Part shown: piece by piece, positions 53,041 through 60,879 of the stretch | How positions within the stretch are numbered: position 1 is the stretch's first letter | How the letters are laid out: every line of letters starts with the position of its first letter | Source: an uncultured Bacteroidia bacterium | GTDB taxonomy: Bacteria > Bacteroidota > Bacteroidia > Bacteroidales > ML635J-15 | Length of the DNA: 64,000 nucleotides | Direction of reading: 5' to 3' | Assembly (NCBI GenBank): GCA_902800045.1 | Contig: CADCCZ010000001.1 | Coordinates: forward strand, 1,221,346 to 1,285,345 | Notes under the pieces: model-generated | Database searches by the model: none | What the model was told of the DNA's origin: nothing | The model's input: only the letters and a program-made list of their open reading frames with translations | Made by a program: the position numbers and the translations under genes

Positions 53041-53121
53041 TAATCATTTTATTACAATGATTGTTTTACAATGATGGAAATTATCAATTATTCATTGTCA
53101 ATTGTCCATTATCAATTATAT
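53041..53121. repeat. AATTGACAATG word tract that reaches into a coding end
   Basis: Words such as TTATCAATTATTCATTGTC and AATTGTCCATTATCAATTAT run from about 53078 to 53121, with a shorter TACAATGATTGTTTTACAATGA part before them. The tract extends about 38 bp into the HdrDE-like gene and encodes its last 12 codons and stop. The same word family is at 27357-27406 and 57050-57104. Confidence 0.65.
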
Positions 53122-54883
53122 TCTCTGCCACAACCTCTGCTATATCCTTCACCTGCAATGTCGTAGCATGATTAAACGCCTTCTTGCACATTGGACAAGC
53201 AGTTGCTATCAAATCGGGGTTCTTGTACATAAGACTTTCGACCGCAGCATCGCGAACCTTGGTCTGCTGTTCCATTGTAAGCACTGTGCTTCCGAGGTTG
53301 AAACCACAGCATATACTCTTTTCTTTCTCGTCCTTGGCTTTCACCAGATTCGAAACCGACTTCAAAACCTCGCGCGGTTCATCGTAGATTCCGCATCCAC
53401 GTCCAAGTTCACACGGGTCGTGATAAACAACCTTCAGGTCATCCTTACGCAACTTCAGGCGTCCCGACTTTATCAGTTCGTTGATGTACTCGGTATGGTG
53501 CATAACCTTTATCGGCAGATTGTACTCCTTGGTGAACGACTGATAGCAGATCGGGCACGAAGTGACAAGCAACTTTGCCTTCGACTTTATAATCATGCTC
53601 TGGTTCTTCAGTCGCAAGTCCTTTGCCTGCTTCAAGAATCCCTGCTGCAACAGCGGACGTCCACAGCAAATGGTTCTGTCCTTGTCCATGTACCAGTATT
53701 TCTGGTCGACTGCATCAAAGATTTTCATCATGGCTTCGGTTATGCCTGGAGTCAAGTGCGACATGCAACCGCCGAAATATACAACTCGTCCGACCGAGTT
53801 GAATGCCTGAATATTGTCGGTATAGCTGTAATTACCGTATGCATCGATGTTGCTTTCCTTGGTTCTCACCTGCCTGCGCACCGTCATAAGGTCGAGACCA
53901 ACAGGGCAGTCGGACGAGCAACGCTGGCACATAAGGCACTGGTTGGCAACTTCCTCGGTTCCGCGCTTGTAGCGAATATCGCGAAGCAAGTAAACCGACT
54001 GAACGCCCTGCACACCAAGCTGCTTATCCATAGGACAATTGTCGATACAAATACCGCAACGCGAGCAGGCACTAAGTTCGTACTTTGTGAAACCTGTCGG
54101 TTCGTCGCCCTCGGTAACTCCCATACGGCGGAAGAAAATAAGGAACGGCTCGGTGAATATGTGCATGTAGCGCGAGAATGGCATCGAAACAAAGAACACT
54201 GCCAGACAAATGGAATACATTGTCCAGAGAGCAATTTCGACATATTCATGATAAATAGGTGTAAACAAATTGCCCAATGCCTGTGTCATAAATCCGCCGT
54301 TGCCGTAATATGCAGCCGTATAACTTTCGGCCAGCAGTCGCAACGGGAAAATGAACCATAACGAGAACTTTGCAAAACGGTCGAACAGCACATGCTTGGT
54401 AACTCTGCGCATACCGACAATCTTCGAGTAAACCATCTTGATTACGGCAAGCAGTACGCCCGACAGCACAATCAGAAGCAAAGCGTCCATGATATTGGCG
54501 AAGACAACGCTTACTGCAGTAGGATGTTCATGCACGAAGAACCTATAGAATATCGCCACCCAGAAAGGCTTTGATCCTTGGATGCAAACTTCGGCCTCGA
54601 TTGCCCCTACCAATATAAGCAGGAACCAACCGAAAGCAATGCTACTGTGCATATAGCCCAGAACAAGATTGCGTCTGAAAACCTTGCGATGGAACAGACA
54701 TTCCAAAACAGCCTCCCATATAGCAGGAAGGAATTTCCACGAAAGAATATTTTTCTTAACCTTCGAACGCTGTACCCTATCGAACGCCATATACCACCTT
54801 ATATACTTGAAAACGCATATTCCAAGTAATACTAAAGTGCCGAGAACGAACGGAAGTACAAACGGATTAAAATATTTCATCAT
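53084..54883 (-). CDS. HdrE/HdrD-like membrane Fe-S protein fusion
   Basis: A 599-residue inner-membrane redox protein. Residues ~1-260 hold about five to six hydrophobic segments like the NarI/HdrE haem b domain. Two ferredoxin motifs follow, CSRCGICIDNCP (~270) and CLMCQRCSSDCP (~315), then two CCG sets (CMSH, CCGRP, CPICYQ at ~373-443, and CELGRGCG, CCGFNLG, CPMCKK at ~489-563), as in HdrD. It would pass electrons between the quinone pool and the CCG clusters. I start at ATG 54883, in TGATG with the HdrC-like stop. The last 12 codons (IIDNGQLTMNN) come from an intergenic word repeat. Confidence 0.88.
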   Translation of the reverse strand: MMKYFNPFVLPFVLGTLVLLGICVFKYIRWYMAFDRVQRSKVKKNILSWKFLPAIWEAVLECLFHRKVFRRNLVLGYMHSSIAFGWFLLILVGAIEAEVCIQGSKPFWVAIFYRFFVHEHPTAVSVVFANIMDALLLIVLSGVLLAVIKMVYSKIVGMRRVTKHVLFDRFAKFSLWFIFPLRLLAESYTAAYYGNGGFMTQALGNLFTPIYHEYVEIALWTMYSICLAVFFVSMPFSRYMHIFTEPFLIFFRRMGVTEGDEPTGFTKYELSACSRCGICIDNCPMDKQLGVQGVQSVYLLRDIRYKRGTEEVANQCLMCQRCSSDCPVGLDLMTVRRQVRTKESNIDAYGNYSYTDNIQAFNSVGRVVYFGGCMSHLTPGITEAMMKIFDAVDQKYWYMDKDRTICCGRPLLQQGFLKQAKDLRLKNQSMIIKSKAKLLVTSCPICYQSFTKEYNLPIKVMHHTEYINELIKSGRLKLRKDDLKVVYHDPCELGRGCGIYDEPREVLKSVSNLVKAKDEKEKSICCGFNLGSTVLTMEQQTKVRDAAVESLMYKNPDLIATACPMCKKAFNHATTLQVKDIAEVVAENIIDNGQLTMNN

Positions 54884-55218
54884 CACTTATTCTTTTTCGT
54901 TAATATTCTCCGCATATTTACAATCGAATTCCTAAGATTGACCTCACGCGGACATACCAATGTGCACTTTCCGCAAAGCATACATTTCTCAAGCTGCTTG
55001 GCAAGACCATCGTACTGACCTTGCATATACTGAGTTTTTATCTTGCGGATGTTGAAGTCGGAGAACTGCTGTGCCGAACAAGTCGCTGTACATGCACCAC
55101 AATTCATGCACACCATGAACGACGGCACAATGTTCTTCAGTTCGTCGAGGCGGGAAAAATCCACCTGATCAAGGTCTATCGACCTTGTCTGCGATATCGA
55201 AAAACCAAACTGTCTCAT
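54883..55218 (-). CDS. HdrC-like ferredoxin, 111 residues
   Basis: A small cytoplasmic protein with two [4Fe-4S] motifs, CMNCGACTATCSAQQF (~37-48) and CMLCGKCTLVCPREV (~79-90), as in HdrC. Note that the first motif ends in CSA where CP is usual. It starts 4 bp inside the end of the upstream gene (ATGA) and overlaps the downstream start by one base. It has the only strong Shine-Dalgarno of the operon, AAAGGAGG, seven bases before ATG, which suggests high translation. Confidence 0.88.
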   Translation of the reverse strand: MRQFGFSISQTRSIDLDQVDFSRLDELKNIVPSFMVCMNCGACTATCSAQQFSDFNIRKIKTQYMQGQYDGLAKQLEKCMLCGKCTLVCPREVNLRNSIVNMRRILTKKNK

Positions 55219-55820
55219 TTTTCCTCCTTTAATGTTTTCAACAAGTCCATACCGCCGGTAACCTCGAAAATCTTCCTTACTTCCTGAAGGTTTTCCTCGC
55301 GAATCTTGCGCAAAGCTCCAGGTCCGTCGCCATGATAGTTGGCACCAAGTTTCGGCGCAACAGCCTCAATGTTATTCACATACCACTCCCAAATCGGGCC
55401 CTGCTCCTGATGAAGTTCGGGTTTTACCTTATCGGGGTGAACACAATATCCGATTTCGAGGATATTGTTTCCAACTGTCTCTGCCAGACGCTTCTCCTGC
55501 TCGGCAATATGCTCGTCCATATAGCCAAGCTTGATGGCTACCTGACGGAGAACAAGTATCACCTCGGCAGGCACATTCTGGCGCGGACAGCGCGTCTTGC
55601 ACGACAGGCACTGACCGCAATACCATATCATATCGGAACGAAGCAAAGCTTCAATCTCGTTTTCGTCCTTGCGTTGCACAATATCGCAGATACGGCGCGG
55701 GTCGTACTGGTAGAACTCGGCAGCAGGACAAATTGCCGTGCATATTCCGCAGTTCATGCATGCCTTGAGCGCATCCTCGAAACGAGTATCCTGCATCAGC
55801 AGGTCATATAAGTTTCCCAT
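55215..55820 (-). CDS. HdrC-like ferredoxin with C-terminal extension
   Basis: A 201-residue protein with two [4Fe-4S] motifs, CMNCGICTAICPAAEF (~21-32) and CGQCLSCKTRCPRQN (~68-79). The ~100-residue C-terminal extension has no motif I know and contains GYCVHPDKVKPELHQEQGP. It is the second HdrC-like gene of the cluster, so two different electron links are likely. It follows the VOC gene by 2 bp and overlaps the next HdrC-like gene by 4 bp. Confidence 0.88.
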   Translation of the reverse strand: MGNLYDLLMQDTRFEDALKACMNCGICTAICPAAEFYQYDPRRICDIVQRKDENEIEALLRSDMIWYCGQCLSCKTRCPRQNVPAEVILVLRQVAIKLGYMDEHIAEQEKRLAETVGNNILEIGYCVHPDKVKPELHQEQGPIWEWYVNNIEAVAPKLGANYHGDGPGALRKIREENLQEVRKIFEVTGGMDLLKTLKEEK

Positions 55821-55822
55821 GT

Positions 55823-56893
55823 TTAATCCAATTTTACCTTAAACATACCCATAACCTTGAACAAGAACCTTGGCAAGGGCTTTTCGCGGTTGCGGGTAAG
55901 CATATTTATGTTCCATCCCAGTTTTTTCATTACTGGAATCTTATGTGTTTCAACAAATTCTATCAGTGTTCCGTCGGGGTCCTCGATGTAGGTGAAATGA
56001 CCGCTTGCTTCGCCCATATCGAAACGCTCGTTGTTGGGACAGCTGTCAACCGTAAACGGGAAGCCCTTCGATTCGCAGAACTTACGAAGTTCCTGCATGT
56101 TGGTAATGTCGAAGCATAACTGGATGAATCCCGGGTCGCCCCAATAGCGTCCTTCGAAAATCTTGCGCGGTTGACGATCCAAAGCAACAACAAGCTCGAT
56201 GCTACTGCTACCCATAAGTTCAGCAAATGCACCCTTTGGCTTGCGCGACGACCTCAGCAATACACGACGGTATTTCTGGTCTCCACCGTTCATAAATGCA
56301 AAATCAGCGAAAACGCCAGTTTCATCATACACAACGGTATCGTAGCCAAGCACATCGCGGTAAACCGAAAAAGCCCTTTCGATGTCGGTAACACCAATCA
56401 TTGCGCCAACAGTACCACCCGACAAGCATTTCTGGTCGATGAAGACATAGTCGTCCTCAACAACCTGGAAATAGTTGTTCCACGGGTCCTTCACGATGAA
56501 AGTTTCTTTTCCTTCGGGTGTTTTTGCCACATCGCCGACTTTGTCGTACTTGGCTTTCAGCTCATCGTGGAAAGCCTTGACATTGCGGCTCTTAATTTTC
56601 GCGGCAAAAATACCGAGGTCACCGACCTGCACATCGAATGGAATCGGCTCGGGCTTACGCTGCGAGTACTGCCAGATTTCGAATCCGCCACCACCCTGCA
56701 AGTTTACTGCTATGCAGGCGTGACGCTTCTGCGGCTTGTTGCCAGTGTACGGAAGCATTCTTTCAGCCACGGTGTCGTCTTCCAGAATCTTAACATTCAT
56801 CTGAAACATTTCGATGTACCATTTCCACGATTCGTGAAAGTTTTCGGTACCTACACCAACCTGCTGTATTCCTGATATAAAGTAATTTTCCAT
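55823..56893 (-). CDS. Two-domain VOC (glyoxalase/dioxygenase fold) protein
   Basis: A 356-residue protein with two paired vicinal oxygen chelate modules (about residues 5-130 and 160-305) and a basic C-terminal tail. GGGFEIWQYSQ and FTYIEDPDGTLIEFVE supply possible metal-binding glutamates, but the usual His ligands of the beta-1 and beta-5 strands are replaced (VGDLGIF, GDPGFIQLCF). It may thus have an altered metal site. It is the first gene of the Hdr-like operon, 2 bp before the HdrC-like gene, so it probably makes or senses the substrate. I cannot assign a reaction. Confidence 0.8.
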   Translation of the reverse strand: MENYFISGIQQVGVGTENFHESWKWYIEMFQMNVKILEDDTVAERMLPYTGNKPQKRHACIAVNLQGGGGFEIWQYSQRKPEPIPFDVQVGDLGIFAAKIKSRNVKAFHDELKAKYDKVGDVAKTPEGKETFIVKDPWNNYFQVVEDDYVFIDQKCLSGGTVGAMIGVTDIERAFSVYRDVLGYDTVVYDETGVFADFAFMNGGDQKYRRVLLRSSRKPKGAFAELMGSSSIELVVALDRQPRKIFEGRYWGDPGFIQLCFDITNMQELRKFCESKGFPFTVDSCPNNERFDMGEASGHFTYIEDPDGTLIEFVETHKIPVMKKLGWNINMLTRNREKPLPRFLFKVMGMFKVKLD

Positions 56894-57106
56894 TTGATAT
56901 TTTGTTTGTTGAGTCGTGGCGCGCCGCGACTGTACATTATTAATTGTTTATTATCCTTTTTCTAAGTTTCTAAGTTTCTAAGTTTTGGGGCTTGCAAGCT
57001 CAAAGGCTAACAGGCTTAAAGCCTTCAAGCCTTTTCTTCTTTTAGCCCATTATTAATTGTCCATTGTCAATTATACATTATCCATTGTTAATTGTCCATT
57101 GTCCTT
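56894..57106. repeat. Stacked word repeats and a GTCG palindrome
   Basis: Between the VOC and SDR genes there is no gene. It holds the near-palindrome GTCGTGGCGCGCCGCGAC (56913-56930), TTTCTAAG words (56961-56985), AAAGGCT/GCCTT words (56991-57048) and AATTGTCCATTGTC words (57050-57104). Three different word families lie next to one another. Confidence 0.65.
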
Positions 57107-57910
57107 TTACATCGCCTTTATATTCCTTGCTATTCTTGCTGCCAGACCAGGGAACCAACGCTTGATGTGTACCATTATCAGTTCCTTGCCACCGACAAGC
57201 ACCTCTCGCTTCTTGCGGTAAATGGCATTCACAATCTTGTGGGCAGCCTTCTCCGATGTTATTCCGCCAGCCTGACCAGCGTCCATCTTGCCATGCGGAG
57301 TGCCGTCCTTTTCAAGTGCATAGAGCGAAATGTTGGTCTGAACACGCCCCGGACAAACAAAAGTAACGCGGACATTGTCCTTGTAGCACTCTGCCTGAAC
57401 AGTCTCGAAGAAGCCATACAGCGCGAACTTCGACGAACTATAGGCACAACGCAACGGAAAGCCGAATTTTCCAGCAATACTTGTAGTAACGGCAATCTGT
57501 CCGCCACCATTGGCAACCATCTTCGGGAGAATTGTCTTTGTGATTGTCACCGGAGCAAAATAGTTGACATCCATAACCTTGTCAATCACATCCATCTGCG
57601 AATCGACTGTACTGGAACGCTGGCTGATTCCTGCATTGCAGAAGAAAATGTCGATTCTGCCGAACAACGACCAAGCCTGCTCCGAAACCTGCGCCAAGTT
57701 TTCCAAATTTGACAAGTCGGCAGGCAAAACCTTTGCATCGGCAGCACCATTGGCTAGGCATTTTTCGCGTACCTTTTCAAGTGCCGACTCGTTGCGCGAT
57801 GTCAGCACAAGGCTTGCACCTTCCATTGCCATACGGTAGGCCGTTGCCTCGCCTATTCCCGACGAAGCACCCGTTATCCATACTATTTTGTCTGCAAAGC
57901 GATGTTTCAT
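57107..57910 (-). CDS. SDR reductase, candidate 3-ketocapnine reductase
   Basis: A 267-residue classical short-chain dehydrogenase. The cofactor motif TGASSGIGEA is at residues 14-23, the NAG motif is in FFCNAGIS, and the catalytic Ser and Tyr-x3-Lys are in TTSIAGKFG and CAYSSSKFALYG. The C-terminal region ending in RWFPGLAARIARNIKAM is hydrophobic and basic, as in sphinganine-type ketoreductases that work at the membrane. The two genes upstream look like cysteate synthase and cysteate acyltransferase, so this reductase may turn 3-ketocapnine to capnine. Other SDR roles cannot be ruled out. Confidence 0.82.
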   Translation of the reverse strand: MKHRFADKIVWITGASSGIGEATAYRMAMEGASLVLTSRNESALEKVREKCLANGAADAKVLPADLSNLENLAQVSEQAWSLFGRIDIFFCNAGISQRSSTVDSQMDVIDKVMDVNYFAPVTITKTILPKMVANGGGQIAVTTSIAGKFGFPLRCAYSSSKFALYGFFETVQAECYKDNVRVTFVCPGRVQTNISLYALEKDGTPHGKMDAGQAGGITSEKAAHKIVNAIYRKKREVLVGGKELIMVHIKRWFPGLAARIARNIKAM

Positions 57911-57921
57911 ATCATTATAGT

Positions 57922-58076
57922 ACCGTCATTCCGTAAGACAAAGCGAACAGGCACAGGTACGAGCCTTGTGAGCCTGTCTATACGGAATCTTCCAATAGTA
58001 CCCAAAGGAGATTCCGCATAAGCGAACTCACGCAACACGTTCCTTAGTTGGTTCGTTCTGCTTTTCGGAATGACGG
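57922..58076. repeat. MITE-like element with ACCGTCATTCCG ends
   Basis: ACCGTCATTCCG (57922-57933) and its exact reverse complement (58065-58076) bound a 155-bp unit that also has inner inverted GGAATCT/AGATTCC and GAAC/GTTC pairs. It has no coding capacity. It resembles the GTCATTCCG...CGGAATGAC palindromic repeats seen in many bacterial genomes, and it splits the SDR and cysteate synthase-like genes. Confidence 0.6.
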
Positions 58077-58103
58077 TCTCTTTCTGTATCATTGTCACTC
58101 ATT

Positions 58104-59324
58104 TTATTTTGCATCAACCTCTGCCTTGAATGCCTTTGCTCTTGCAGCACCTTCGCCAGTATTTATGAGAACAGTCTCACCATTTCTGATACGACCTTCC
58201 TCGAGAGCCTTGTAGAAGCCAGCAAAGCAAACTGCGCCTGCAGGACCGAAGTAAACACCCTTTTCGTTCTTTGCAATGCGTGCATAGTCGGCAATCTGCG
58301 ATTCCTTAATGCGGACAAAGCAACCGTCGCTCTTGCGAACTATCGGAGCAACAATAGGATACATTCCCGGATTACCAGCCGATAGTATCGAAACCTTGGT
58401 CTGCGGATTGTCGATTACCGGATAATCCTTTTCGTAACCTTCAGCAAAATTGCTCTTCACGGCACGCTCCCAACCCTGAACCATCGGGTCGCAAGTGTCC
58501 TGCTGAACCAAAATCATGCGCGGCAACTTAACTTCGGGATACATTCCGCAAATCTCGCGTACACCCTTGTCAAGTGCAATAGGTCCTGTTCCTCCAGCAA
58601 CTGCCTGAACATATACATCGGGCATCTTGCCAAGTTGGCGCATAAACTCGAAAACCATAGTCTTCTTTGCCTCAACGCGTATCGGGTCGATGTTGCCAGC
58701 CGAAATCATCACCTTCTGCTCCTTGTGGAAGTTGGCTGCAACCTTCTTTGCTGCGCCGTAGTCGCCTTCGCAAACCACAAGGTTCTGACCGAGCGAACGA
58801 ATTTCGTCAATAGTGTCCTTGCAAACACATTCGGGAACAAAAATGTCAAACTTAACGCCAGCCTTTGCCAAGTACTTGCTATATGCTGTTGCTGTATTTC
58901 CACTCGATGCGAGGCAATATTCCTTCACACCATTCTCCTTGAACAGCGAAGCAGCTAACGAAGCAGCCACATCCTTGAAAGTATTGGTTCCGCCGTTAAG
59001 GTCGTTACGGTAAACATATGCTTTGCAGTCGATACCATACTTTTCATTGGCAAAACGGTCTAGGAAATCCCAATGTTCTACGGGAATTGCGCCCTCGCCG
59101 AAGCTAACGATATTCTTTTTGTCCTCGAGAGGCAAAAAGTCGAAGTAATGCCAAAAACTTTCAGGTTTTCCCTTGTAAAGTTCGGGAAGTTTCGAGTAAT
59201 CGGCATCGTATTTTACTTCCACATGATTGCTTCCGCACTGCGGACAAAGCTGGTCGTGAGCGAACCATTCGGCGAAATTTTTAATAACTGCGCCGCACTT
59301 CTTGCATATCAGGTTATATTTCAT
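58104..59324 (-). CDS. Threonine synthase-like PLP enzyme, candidate cysteate synthase
   Basis: A 406-residue fold-type II PLP enzyme. A zinc-ribbon-like N-terminus (Cys7, Cys10, Cys27, Cys30) precedes the PLP lysine Lys117 in GGTNTFKD and the phosphate-binding SSGNTATAY. Overall it is like archaeal-type threonine synthase, the group from which methanogen cysteate synthase (O-phosphoserine plus sulfite to L-cysteate) arose. Next to an oxoamine synthase and an SDR, cysteate supply for sulfonolipids is more likely than threonine synthesis; I see no thrA/thrB near. The decisive substrate residues cannot be judged from sequence alone. Confidence 0.8.
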   Translation of the reverse strand: MKYNLICKKCGAVIKNFAEWFAHDQLCPQCGSNHVEVKYDADYSKLPELYKGKPESFWHYFDFLPLEDKKNIVSFGEGAIPVEHWDFLDRFANEKYGIDCKAYVYRNDLNGGTNTFKDVAASLAASLFKENGVKEYCLASSGNTATAYSKYLAKAGVKFDIFVPECVCKDTIDEIRSLGQNLVVCEGDYGAAKKVAANFHKEQKVMISAGNIDPIRVEAKKTMVFEFMRQLGKMPDVYVQAVAGGTGPIALDKGVREICGMYPEVKLPRMILVQQDTCDPMVQGWERAVKSNFAEGYEKDYPVIDNPQTKVSILSAGNPGMYPIVAPIVRKSDGCFVRIKESQIADYARIAKNEKGVYFGPAGAVCFAGFYKALEEGRIRNGETVLINTGEGAARAKAFKAEVDAK

Positions 59325-59420
59325 ATCTGTATCTTTTTAAAAGCAGGAAAAGCATCCCGAAACAATTCAGGACACTTCTCCACTCTATTTTTTATTTCAA
59401 AAAACAATCCATGACGGATT

Positions 59421-60683
59421 TTACTTGGTGAAATTCAGCATTGGAGCCGGAGCATCGTACTTGCCGCTCTCGAGCTTTTCCTTAATTTCCTTGAATGCGT
59501 TCAACGTATAGTCAACATCCTCGATGCTATGAGCAGCGGTCGGGATAATACGGAATATGATCATTCCAACAGGAATTACAGGATAAGTCACGATTGAGCA
59601 GAAAATTCTATAGTTTTCGCGCAGGTCGTAAGCGATGTTTGCAGCCTGGTTTGTTCCACCCTGGATATGGATAGGAGTTACACAAGCCTCAGCAGGACCG
59701 ATTGTGAAACCGAGGTTGCGGAAACCTTCCTGCAAACGACGGGTAACAGTCCACAATTTCTTACGGAGTTCATCACCCTCAGCACTGCGGATGATTTCGA
59801 GACGCTTCAAGCAACCTTCGACTATTGGCATAGGAAGAGCCTTTGCGTAAATCTGCGAACGCATGTTGTAGCGCAGGAAGTCGATGATATACTTCTTCGA
59901 AGCAACGAAACCACCGATACAAGCCATTGATTTTGCGTAAGCGCCGATATAGATGTCGATGTCGTCCATTACGTTGAAGTGTTCCGAAGTACCGCGTCCG
60001 TGTTCGCCCATAACGCCAAATCCGTGAGCATCGTCGATAAGGATGCGGAAGTTATACTTCTTCTTCAAGGCAACAATCTGGTCGAGAATTCCAAGAGCGC
60101 CGGTCATACCGAAAACGCCTTCGGTAATTACCAATACGCCACCGCCCTGTTCGTCGGCAATCTTGCATGCAACCTGCAACTTCTTTTCGCAGCTTTCGAT
60201 ATCGTTATGCTTGAACGAGAACGACTTGCCCATGTGGAGACGTTTACCGTCGAGCAGACAAGCGTGAGCTTCAGCGTCGAAAACTATCACATCGTGACGA
60301 GTCATAAGGCTATCGATAACAGAAACTATACCCTGATAACCGAAGTTCATCTGGAAAGCAGCTTCCTTCTTTTCGAAGTCGGCGAGTTCGCGTTCCAACT
60401 GTTCGTGCAATGCAGTGTGGCCAGTAAGCATACGGCTACCCATAGGATAAGCCAAGCCCCACTTTGCTGCGCCGTCGGCATCAGCCTTGCGAACTGCAGG
60501 ATGATTTGCCAGACCAAGATAGTTATTCAAACTCCAGCACAATACTTCCTTGCCTTGGAACTTCATGCGAGGACCAATTTCGCCCTCCAACTTTGGAAAT
60601 GTGTAATAACCTTCGAACTTTTCTCTGTACTGTCCGAGCGGACCGCCCGAAGACTCGTGAATTCTTTCAAATATGTCTTTCAT
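59421..60683 (-). CDS. Alpha-oxoamine synthase, candidate cysteate fatty acyltransferase
   Basis: A 420-residue PLP enzyme of the KBL/BioF/serine palmitoyltransferase family. The PLP lysine is Lys251 in GAYAKSMACIGG, DDAHGFGVMG binds the cofactor, and AYPMGSRMLTGHTALHEQLE is the N-terminal signature. It differs from Bacteroides serine palmitoyltransferase, which has GSGCAGSRFLNGT there, and is closer to the Bacteroidota enzymes that join cysteate to a fatty acyl thioester to give 3-ketocapnine (SulA/CFAT). I start at ATG 60683; TTG 60689 belongs to a TATATTTG box. Codon use is biased to high expression. Glycine acetyltransferase (kbl) is the main alternative. Confidence 0.82.
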   Translation of the reverse strand: MKDIFERIHESSGGPLGQYREKFEGYYTFPKLEGEIGPRMKFQGKEVLCWSLNNYLGLANHPAVRKADADGAAKWGLAYPMGSRMLTGHTALHEQLERELADFEKKEAAFQMNFGYQGIVSVIDSLMTRHDVIVFDAEAHACLLDGKRLHMGKSFSFKHNDIESCEKKLQVACKIADEQGGGVLVITEGVFGMTGALGILDQIVALKKKYNFRILIDDAHGFGVMGEHGRGTSEHFNVMDDIDIYIGAYAKSMACIGGFVASKKYIIDFLRYNMRSQIYAKALPMPIVEGCLKRLEIIRSAEGDELRKKLWTVTRRLQEGFRNLGFTIGPAEACVTPIHIQGGTNQAANIAYDLRENYRIFCSIVTYPVIPVGMIIFRIIPTAAHSIEDVDYTLNAFKEIKEKLESGKYDAPAPMLNFTK

Positions 60684-60686
60684 ATA

Positions 60687-60717
60687 CAAATATAAAACGG
60701 GTTCATATTCATAACAA
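60687..60717 (-). promoter_or_regulatory. Promoter abutting the oxoamine synthase start
   Basis: TATATTTG (60687-60694) and a TTG core (60715-60717) on the minus strand, 20 bp apart. The box ends 3 bases before ATG 60683, so the mRNA would start at the initiation codon. Confidence 0.45.
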
Positions 60718-60850
60718 TAATCCTTGAAATTTCGGGATTGGAGAACCCAAAGCCAACCACGAAAAATCGCACAAAGTTAATTATTTTTTTTGAGGGATAA
60801 TGCAACTAATTTATTTTTTTGCTGCGACACATTATGTCTTAAATATAACA

Positions 60851-60858
60851 TATCTTTG
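60851..60858 (+). promoter_or_regulatory. TAnnTTTG box for the exonuclease gene
   Basis: TATCTTTG, 21 bp before the ATG at 60880; the spacer is A-rich. Confidence 0.5.
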
Positions 60859-60879
60859 CGAAAAAAATCGAAAAAAAAA

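Noticed and set aside
59421..60683. Oxoamine synthase as BioF
   Set aside because: No biotin genes are near, and its N-terminal signature and neighbours fit the cysteate or glycine/serine acyltransferases better.
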